From Phallus indusiatus (Eukaryota > Basidiomycota > Agaricomycetes > Phallales > Phallaceae), in NCBI GenBank assembly GCA_027605045.1, contig JAQFWX010000028.1, forward strand, positions 248,001-312,000: DNA of 64,000 bases, written 5' to 3'. The notes beneath the pieces are model-generated. The model was not told the DNA's origin. It saw only the letters and a list, made by a program, of their open reading frames with translations, and did no database searches. A program made the translations under genes and the position numbers. Of this stretch, positions 56,602 to 64,000 are shown in pieces (the first letter of the stretch is position 1; every line of letters begins with the position of its first letter).

Positions 56602-56912
56602 GAGCTCAATGGCTGTCGACACGCTGCATCGTCACAAAAAAAAGCCGGGCTTCGTTTGTGACGATTTGTGAAGGAGAGCGGCGCCTATACTAGGCCGCAC
56701 TAATAGTTGTTCACTTCTATTCGATCAACAATCAATTCAATCCTTTTGTCTCCTTAATCTCTGATCTGTTTTTCTATCATATGGACCATTCAACATTATT
56801 TACATAATATCCATCGTGCAAAGCCTCTTGATTAGTTTTCACTAATATTTTCGAAAACAGTGATGCACAAGATAATGTCGCGACGACTTATGTATGGTCC
56901 ACCGGTTATTTA
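56602..56912. other. Intergenic, HET promoter side
   Basis: Between the HET start and the 3' end of SDR C. It must contain the HET promoter. No specific site recognised. Confidence 0.4.
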
Positions 56913-57875
56913 TTACCAAGGAAGCTCGTCTCCGTTAAAGAACTTGAGCTTCCCGCTGTCTGCAGTAGTGGCGCCAACTACCAGCTTGAGCTGTTTCTCA
57001 ACACTAAAATCCACATCATATGTGGCATCTGGGCCACCCAGGTCTTTAAGGCACTTGTCAAAAGGACTATTTCTACCAGGATACCGATGAGGGAAGCGTA
57101 CCTGTTTTTAACCAACCAGGTGCCATAGATATTACAATGATGTTGGGTTTTTCGAGGGCTTGCTTGGCCGTCTGGACGGTGTATTTAAAAACAATGTAAC
57201 CAGAATTAGGAAAAGTATAAAGACATATTTACCAGCATATTCAGAGCAGCTTTACTGATTGCGTAGCCTGCAGCGGGCGGGGATATCGCAACTCTTGCTA
57301 TGCTACCTACTCCACTACTCATGTTAACCAAAACAGGTCCACCAGGTCTTTTACTTCGCTCGAGAAGAGGTAAAAAGGACTGGTAGACTAAAACAGACCC
57401 GACGACGTTTGTTCGGAAAACATCAATCATTTCTTCCGGTTTTATAGCAGATGGAGTTTCAAAAGGGCTTCTCTGATAATTGAGTTCAAAATTCAGTTTT
57501 ATATCAGGTATACAAAATTTGAGAAGTGACGCACGGAAATGCCAGCATTGCTGATTAAATAATCCAAGCCTTGGTCTTGCAAAGTAGTTTCTACAAATTT
57601 GGCTGCCGATGCGATGCTTTGCGAACTTTGAACGTCTAACTCTACTATTCTGATTAAACCTGGAGCACTAGATTCTTGTAATTGTCGAAGTTCAATCGCC
57701 TTGTCTGGGGAACGGACAGCCGCGAAGACTACATCTCCTCTTTTGACGACTTGTCGAACGTATTCTAAACCGATACCGCGAGAAGCACTGACAAATCGAA
57801 GCCTATTGAAGTACGTCTTGCGCTGCACATTATATAGACTCACCCCGTTATCAACCAAGTCGGAGGCGATGTCAT
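56913..57875 (-). CDS. Short-chain dehydrogenase/reductase C
   Basis: Same architecture as SDR A, B and D but more divergent. The N-terminus TSPPTWLITG is spliced to ASRGIGLEYV; then YLISNAG, NMSSGVG, AGYAISKAALNML, the PGWLKT loop joined to DLGGPDA, and the C-terminus KLKFFNGDELPW. All catalytic residues (Ser, Tyr, Lys) are kept and introns sit at the same places. It lies next to the HET gene, downstream of a gene-poor stretch. Confidence 0.87.
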
Positions 57876-59249
57876 TGTATTTTGGCTAGAGACTAGAGAT
57901 GACGGTGTCAGTAAGATCTAGTGCTTGTGACACCCCGTGCTACCCTTTTATCCACGAAGTTGACGCCGAATCTTCTTGATAGATTTATCTCAATCAACTG
58001 ACTCATGTGTGGCCTTCGCCAACCTTATTTGAAATTTCCAGTCCAATCAGCAGTGTGAAGACCCAATTCTACTCGCACCGCCAAGCGGCTGCATGCGGAC
58101 TCTAATGAATGGACCCCGACTGCGGAATAATTAATCGGATTTAGAAATGAATTGAAGAATAAAACAGTATACTTCATGTACAATTGTGAGTGTCTTTTGC
58201 GAATATTAATACGCTCCGTGAATTGGGTTTTCCTGAGAGAAAGAACTGTTTGGAGGAGGTTTGTACTCCATGAAACACGACGCATTTGGGTAGCAAGATT
58301 CTCTGATGAATTGCATTGGATGTGCTTACTGGTCAGTGTCATAATTGTCATTGGACGATGCGGAAGAAACATGAACTGAGTTTGAATTTTTCAGTTTGAT
58401 CTAAAGCTTGCCGACCGGCTTTGACTTGCAAGCTGAGCTACTGCCAGGATTCAAATCACATCTTTCCGCTTCCATCGATAGAAGACTTTTATACAACTAG
58501 TACTTTAAAATTCGGCAACGGCGCTACTTTGGGGAGATCCTGTTGCTCACGGAAACGATTTATGAAGAGAACAAGCATAATTGACGCCCCGGACGTAGTA
58601 TTACTCCGAGCTGTAGAGCACAGCCAGACAGCGTATATGCACAAATACCGTGTTCCGCATGGAAAGTACAAAAGATAAAATACTTAGACTTGGATTTTGT
58701 TTGATCCCTCGCTTTCTTTCACATTTTCTCCTCTTTACCTACATTCTAATCGCGATTTTATTCATTAAAAACTCTTGAATTTCCATTTCTCAGACCATGT
58801 ATTCACTTTCCACATGCTTTTCTGCACATTTTAGATAACCAGTGTTTTGCTTTTCACTCTGAAACTAAACTACAATTTGTATATAAACCGGTCATTTGGA
58901 CACACCAAATATCATCAGTTTTCTTGGATTTGTTTCACAGCTTTTTCCTCAGTCCCACAATAAGCATTTAAAACACTTAACTACACACTATCTCTATTTT
59001 ACGCTATATTTTCTATCACACAAACTATTATTCGGTTCCCTTATCTTTCCTGTATGCTCCTGTGCGCACGTATCAATCCTCCAAACCATTTCATCTATTT
59101 TTTGAATCATTTCTTTCATGTCGCTGAAGTTCATAGTTCCTTTCAAGTTGAATTTATTCGCCGTTCGGTCCTTGTTTGATACGCTACATGTCTTGCATGC
59201 ATCTACATACGTTCGTACTTTACACTTGTACTCCCTTAAACTGTCAAAA
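57876..59249. other. Intergenic, no gene supported
   Basis: 1.4 kb between the SDR C start and the GST stop. Several short ORFs (for example 58152-58379 and 58421-58678) have no recognisable product. The T/C-rich stretch at 58700-58900 is unremarkable. Confidence 0.45.
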
Positions 59250-60195
59250 TCACTCTGATACAGCGATAAGTTTCTCGTAAGTAGTCTTAACGCTTTGAAT
59301 CTCCAAAATTCTGTTGTAGTATGCCTGCAATCTTGGGAATTTGCTAAGATCAAGACGTCCATTCGGCGCAACTTTCAACCTTAATACCAACTCAGTAATA
59401 ACGGCATGCTTGGTGACAAAAAGACTTACAAGTAAATACTGAAATGTCTAGAATTTAATGTATTACTAAGAGATGGGTCCTTACAGATGTTTAAAATACT
59501 TACCGGCGACGGTAAACCTGTCTAAGGCGAGCCATTCCTTTCCTTCTAGGCGTTTCTCAAAGACATTCCAGACACGATATATTTCTTTCTCGAAGCGATC
59601 ATACACGGACTGGTCAAGATTTTTGACAGGATGGAGGAAGCGGAAGTAGTTGACTTGACCCTGTATTGGACCCATACCGGAGACCTATTTAAAGGATTAA
59701 TTCGTAGAATCAGCGAAGGAGAAGGACAATTGTTATGGATATCTACTTGGAATGTCAACCATTGCATCACCTCTGCCTTCTCATCCAGATTTTTCCCTAG
59801 AAATTTACCGGAAGTATCGTATTTCTCGGCAATATAGTACAAGATTGCAGCCGATTCCCAGATGATTTTGTCGTTGTTTGAGTGATCTATCAAGGCGGGA
59901 ACCCGACCATTCCTAACAGTGGTAACGCGCATGTTCAGGAGCTGAATATTACCGGCAAAATTTGGAAGAGCTTACGGATTGATTGCTAGAAAGTCAGGTG
60001 CCTTAACACCATTTGGACCGTCTCCAAATTGCTAAGTTGTTCTTTGAATTGAATACAGAATGGAAAGAAAAACAAGCATCAGCGTACCCGATTGATAAGT
60101 TTATACGACAAGTTCAATTCTTCGAGGAGAATGGCGACTTTAGCGGGGTTAGGGGTAGTATCGGAACTGTATAGTGTGAACTGGGGGTTCGCCAT
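59250..60195 (-). CDS. Glutathione S-transferase (URE2/GstA-like)
   Basis: Exon 1 from 60195 opens MANPQFTLYSSDTTPNPAKV, a thioredoxin-fold start, followed by AILLEELNLSYKLIN. Later exons give FGDGPNGVKAPDFLAINP joined to NGRVPALIDH (cis-Pro loop), WESAAILYYIAEKYD (the ES glutathione-binding pair), a helical C-terminal domain (DQSVYDRFEKEIYRVWNVFE, LDRFTVAD) and LDLSKFPRLQAYYNRI near the end. A 58-nt intron with branch-like TTACTGA just before APNGRLDLSKFP keeps the frame. The enzyme conjugates glutathione to electrophiles in the cytosol. It lies between SDR C and D, all on the minus strand, so a detoxification or secondary-metabolism neighbourhood is possible but unproven. Confidence 0.87.
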
Positions 60196-61286
60196 ATCAA
60201 ATTATTGTCAAACGTGGAGTGGGGTACTAGTAAAACTCTTGTGCGAGGATGTCGTTTTTATCCATGCAGAATTGGAAATTGCACGAGTCATCTGTTATCA
60301 ATCAGCATGCTTCTTGCTCTATAGCCTGAGAAACAATACCTATCGTGTTGCCTTATTGAGAAAACTACTCCATCATAATAACGACGAGCCGACACAAACG
60401 TGGGGGATTACAGGACGATATACCAGTTAGTCGGGAAAAGTTTACTCCAGGCTGAGTCACAATCCTGCAATTGCCCTGTGTTTCTGGAAATGTTGGCCCC
60501 GCTGCAGTCTTGAGTGCCTCTTGATCGTAAGACAACCGTTTATCCATTCTAAGCCTTTCGTGTTTGAATTTACCCATGTGCTTTTATCAAGGCGAGGGTC
60601 GTTACTACATTCGACTACGACAATCTCGACGTTGACATGGGTAATAACTAACAGCATTTAGCATGAATGCTGCTGTTATTGATAATCATTCAATACGGGG
60701 CCACCGGCGTTCTTGCTGTAGATACAGCTATTAGTGCACCCTGCATTTATTCACTGTATCAAATTAGAGAGAGAAAAAGTACGTGATCGCATCCCTCTCG
60801 GTTTTGATATGGTTGAAAGGACCAATTAAAACAAAATTCGTTAAGCTCGGAGATTTTCGAACCGGAGCACCGTGCACATGACTGCAGTGGGGTGATGGCT
60901 TTGTTTAGGGCCTAGTAGTGTTTAGCTTTTTGTGAATTTTGTCAAAGTAGTAGATGCTGAACATGTTGGTCTCGTCCAATGGTCCATACATGGACCATGA
61001 GGATCGCCACTGTGGACAAATTGATTCAGCTACTATCGTTGAATCCTGACAATATATGTACTAGTGACTCGCTGGCATCGCGCGTCCTGAGATATATAAG
61101 ATTGAAGAGCTGGTAGAGAGATATTCACTGATACTAGTTTCGGAAATCGCCTGCCTGTGATACTACGCGAATCATGTGGATATCTCTGACGAGAGATAAA
61201 AGTAGACATTCGTATACTATGAATCAACAATCAACTTTCAGTTCTTTGACGGACTACGTCTGAATTCCCTAATTACCGATCATTGA
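60196..61286. other. Intergenic, no gene supported
   Basis: 1.1 kb upstream of the GST gene and downstream of SDR D. Contains the GST promoter. Short ORFs only. Confidence 0.45.
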
Positions 61287-62247
61287 TCACCAGGGAATCT
61301 CATCTCCTTTGAAAGTTTTGAACTTTCCACTGTCTGCAGGAGTTGCCGCGGTTATCAACTTAAGCTGATGTCTGACACTGAAATCAACATCGAGCACGGC
61401 ACCTGGGCCACCCATTCCTGTTTTATTTGAAAAGAGGTTTCTGAGAAAACTGGATCGCTAATAGCGTAAATAGGAAGTCACCTACTGGTTTTCAACCATC
61501 CAGGCGCCATACATAATACGATGATACCAGGTTTCTCGGCAGCTTGCTTGGCGGTCTAGACGAGTAATGTTTGGACAAGAAGCGGCTTGTTGTTCATAAA
61601 AGGGACGTACCAGCATGTTCAGAGCCGCTTTACTGATGGAGTAGCTAGCGGAAGCCTCTGGAACCGCCGGGGTAGGGACTCTCGTTATGCTTCCTAACAT
61701 ACTACTCATGTTCATCAACACTGGACCGCCAGGCCTTTTACTTCGTTCTAGGAAAGGTAGGAAATTTTGATACATCAAAACGGCTCCAACGACATTCGTT
61801 TGGAAAACATTTATCATTTCATCCGTATTTATTGTAGAGGGTTCTTCAGCACGATTGTTCTGATAAAATTCTCAGTTTTATCTCCTTAAAAAGCCCAAGT
61901 GACGCACATTGATACCAGCATTGTTGATAAGATAATCTAAACCTCTGTCTTGAAGAATGGTATCTACGAGTTTGGCTGCAGATGCGACACTTTTGGGATC
62001 GAGAACATCTAATTCGATTATCCTGATTAAACCAGGAGCATTGGCTTCTTGTAGTCGATGAAGCTCAACTGCTGAGTTTGGGGAACGGACAGCGGCGAAA
62101 ACTGTATCTCCTCTTTCGGTAACTTGTCGAACGTATTCTAAACCGATACCGCGAGAAGCACTATATTCCATCATGTAGTATCCCTTATTTATGCGGAGGT
62201 ATTGTGTTGACCCACCCTGTGACTAACCAAGTTGAAGTCGCTGCCAT
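61287..62247 (-). CDS. Short-chain dehydrogenase/reductase D
   Basis: Fourth copy. The N-terminus AATSTWLVTG is spliced to ASRGIGLEYV; then YLINNAG, NMSSMLG, ASYSISKAALNML, the PGWLKT loop joined to MGGPGAV, and the C-terminus KFKTFKGDEIPW. Catalytic residues and intron positions are conserved and no break is visible. YLINNAG (where the others have YLISNAG) and the GPGAVLDVD loop are copy-specific and could reflect a different substrate. Confidence 0.87.
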
Positions 62248-63209
62248 CGATATTGTTCTACTGGATAGATCTAACACCGTCTGATATGTAAAGAAGAAGT
62301 TCCGAATTTCCTGTTGATAACCGTGATACAATCACAGCGGCTTAAAAAATAGAGATCAGAATTTTAGATTACATAACAAAGCGCCGGTCCCGAGGGGGAG
62401 GCCGGGGAGGCCCGAGGGCGCATTTCCAACAATAACGTGTACGTTGGGCGAGACATATACACACCTATGCTCAATATCAATGCTCTAATGGGTTTCCTTG
62501 TCAGATTTCGAGGTGAGGTGAACAAACGCGAGTTCGACAACCTTGACCAACTAGATATAGCGAGGATTGTGGAATTGAGGCACAGGCATAATAAATCGTG
62601 AGTTGAGTGTTGGAAAGAAACATTCCGAGGAAGTGAGAAAAAAATACAACTGAGGCTGATCATACTCTGAATTGCAAATGGATGTGTCCAACTAAGTATT
62701 GATTCTGGTTTCTATACTTTTCGGACTCCTCCTCAGTTTGCCTATGCCATGCGTTTCCACACGGCATTGAAGACGCGTGTAAATGAAATATAAAATTTAT
62801 ATAAACCAAAACAAAATGATTGAGTATGCTTTTACGGTATAAATATGGAAAGATGGATGGATGGGAGACAAAGTGTGTTAGCTGTTTACGCGTATTTGGA
62901 CGCCTCGGAGTCTGAACTTCTCAAGGCTGGGAAAACAAGGTCGCACTGCAATGTCCTTCCAAAATCATCGAGTTCAACATACAAACGAATAACCTCTAAA
63001 ATCTGAGTACCAAAGATCAGGCGATTGAATCCATTAAGTGAAAGGTACAAATACATTCAACTCATTCTAACCAATGTTTGTGGTGAATTTAGTACGAAAA
63101 ACAATGAAGATGTAACTAATTGAAGGACACAGCAGACTAAAACACCTTCATTTCAGCAGTACCTTTCGACTCTCGAGTGAACTGCGAAGGATTCGTCAAA
63201 GCCGCGACA
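62248..63209. other. Intergenic with a short GC-rich island
   Basis: A roughly 50-base GC-rich, G-run segment (62377-62430) stands out in otherwise AT-rich sequence. No gene or RNA recognised. Confidence 0.4.
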
Positions 63210-64000
63210 TTAAACAGGCGACTTGCATCCGAAAGAAGTAGCCGAACCGCTTGTATTGAAAGTCGTTATAACACCTTCAATGGAAGAAAAAGCCCCCAGT
63301 CCAGCACACGCGAGTGCTGCCAGTCCAAGCAGAATGTTGAAAGTGTTAAGCCACCACCTTCTAGCGAATCCTCTGCGCCATCGAGATAAATTTCTCCACG
63401 TGTCGTGTCGCAAATCGTTGATGTTTGCGCCTGGTGTATACTCCGGTTGTCCTTGAATTGCGTCACGTTGGATTATGAAGCCGGCGTAAAGGATGGGCGG
63501 GAATGTATAGGAAAATTGAAGAATGCAAATTGCAGCTGAGGATTATGCGTACATAAGGGTTGATCGCGTTTGCAAAAAGCGTGACTTACCAACTATACCT
63601 GTTTTTTATGATACGAAATCAATTTAAGTTTCATAGACGAAAGGATGTGGGTTGACTTACCGTTTACATTCGAAAACTGAGGAATGGCAGAAGCAATGAT
63701 AAATGCGAGAGCCCAATACGAAATAACCAGAACTGTCCAGAGAATACGTCCGGAGCGGCTCAGCAACGCGGGACCATTGAAAAGTTCTTCAACGATAGTG
63801 GAATATACGACCTATAAGCGATTTAACGTCGATCTTATTTTATTAAAAGCTGATCTAACCTTGATTCCGATGTTCCCATAAAGAGCAGCTGCAATTAAAC
63901 CCGAAATTAAAGTAAGAACATTTCCGGCTGTCTGAAGTCCGAATTTCGATATGCCCTGGTTTGCGGGGTTGATTGCGAATTGACCTTGAAATGCGTAAAC
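63210..64000 (-). CDS. Amino-acid transporter, C-terminal part (runs off window)
   Basis: The visible exons encode VYAFQGQFAINPANQGISKF, a membrane helix (NVLTLISGLIAAALYGNIGI), a second (ILWTVLVISYWALAFIIAS), a third around FSYTFPPILYAGFII, and a last one (NILLGLAALACAGLGAFSSI) before the tail SGSATSFGCKSPV. This arrangement matches the fungal Aa_trans (AVT/N-amino-acid-system type) family, which moves neutral amino acids across plasma or vacuolar membranes. The 5' part, including the start, is beyond position 64000. Introns are short GT-AG types. Confidence 0.8.

Noticed and set aside
58994..59371. 125-codon minus-strand ORF
   Set aside because: Out of frame with the last GST exon; the spliced GST reading (ending at 59250) explains this region better.
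62364..62663. 99-codon minus-strand ORF
   Set aside because: No ATG context, domain or neighbour support; part of it is a GC-rich island of unknown nature.
1..64000. CRISPR arrays, operons, ribosome-binding sites
   Set aside because: The intron-rich genes show a eukaryotic genome, so bacterial features are not expected; no regularly spaced repeats were seen.

Overview
This is a nuclear window from a filamentous fungus, most likely a basidiomycete of the Agaricomycotina type. Genes are broken by many 45-70 nt GT-AG introns, so I spliced them by hand. The gene content also fits: F-box/leucine-rich proteins, a HET-domain protein, an SDR array, an NCS1 permease with a fungal cytosine deaminase, a chromodomain Ty3/gypsy element and an intron-rich hAT transposon. 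The species cannot be named from the sequence.

Layout. (1) 0.5-9 kb: a small secreted protein with a repeated DSCPSC motif, a SUR7/PalI-like membrane protein and, divergent from it, a 16-exon, about 1,429-residue protein. That protein joins an RWD-like N-terminus, a PARP (ADP-ribosyltransferase) domain and a UBE2Q-like ubiquitin-conjugating (E2) domain, and it is the most interesting gene here. (2) 9-17.3 kb: a cytosine-salvage pair, permease (FCY2-like) and cytosine deaminase (FCY1-like), in head-to-head orientation and duplicated in tandem. Both permeases look intact. The second deaminase has lost its reading frame and zinc ligands. A perfect 21-bp-arm palindrome lies at the duplication junction. 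(3) 17.3-22 kb: two members of an unknown family (a third is at 43.4 kb) and an F-box gene split by a 1.1-kb terminal-inverted-repeat (TIR) transposon.

(4) 22.5-41.3 kb: a block of nested transposons whose boundaries can be fixed by target-site duplications (TSDs). One solo LTR contains a second copy of the TIR transposon, which itself contains another solo LTR. A 13.8-kb chromovirus-type gypsy element on the minus strand has been invaded by a non-autonomous LTR element, itself carrying an intact-looking hAT transposon, and by two solo LTRs of one family. Two further solo LTRs follow, one containing a third. Removing the insertions restores gag and pol reading through the junctions. Differences between paired LTRs fall almost only at CpG sites, which suggests cytosine methylation.

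(5) 43-64 kb: a duplication-rich region. It holds a roughly 0.73-kb imperfect palindrome, four copies of a short-chain dehydrogenase/reductase gene (A-D, all minus strand; A and B are a recent segmental duplication), a decayed F-box gene and fragments of it, an intact two-exon HET-domain gene with an N-terminal membrane helix, a glutathione S-transferase and the 3' end of an amino-acid transporter that runs off the window. No tRNA, rRNA or CRISPR was found. Exon boundaries are inferred from reading frame and splice consensus and have not been checked against RNA.
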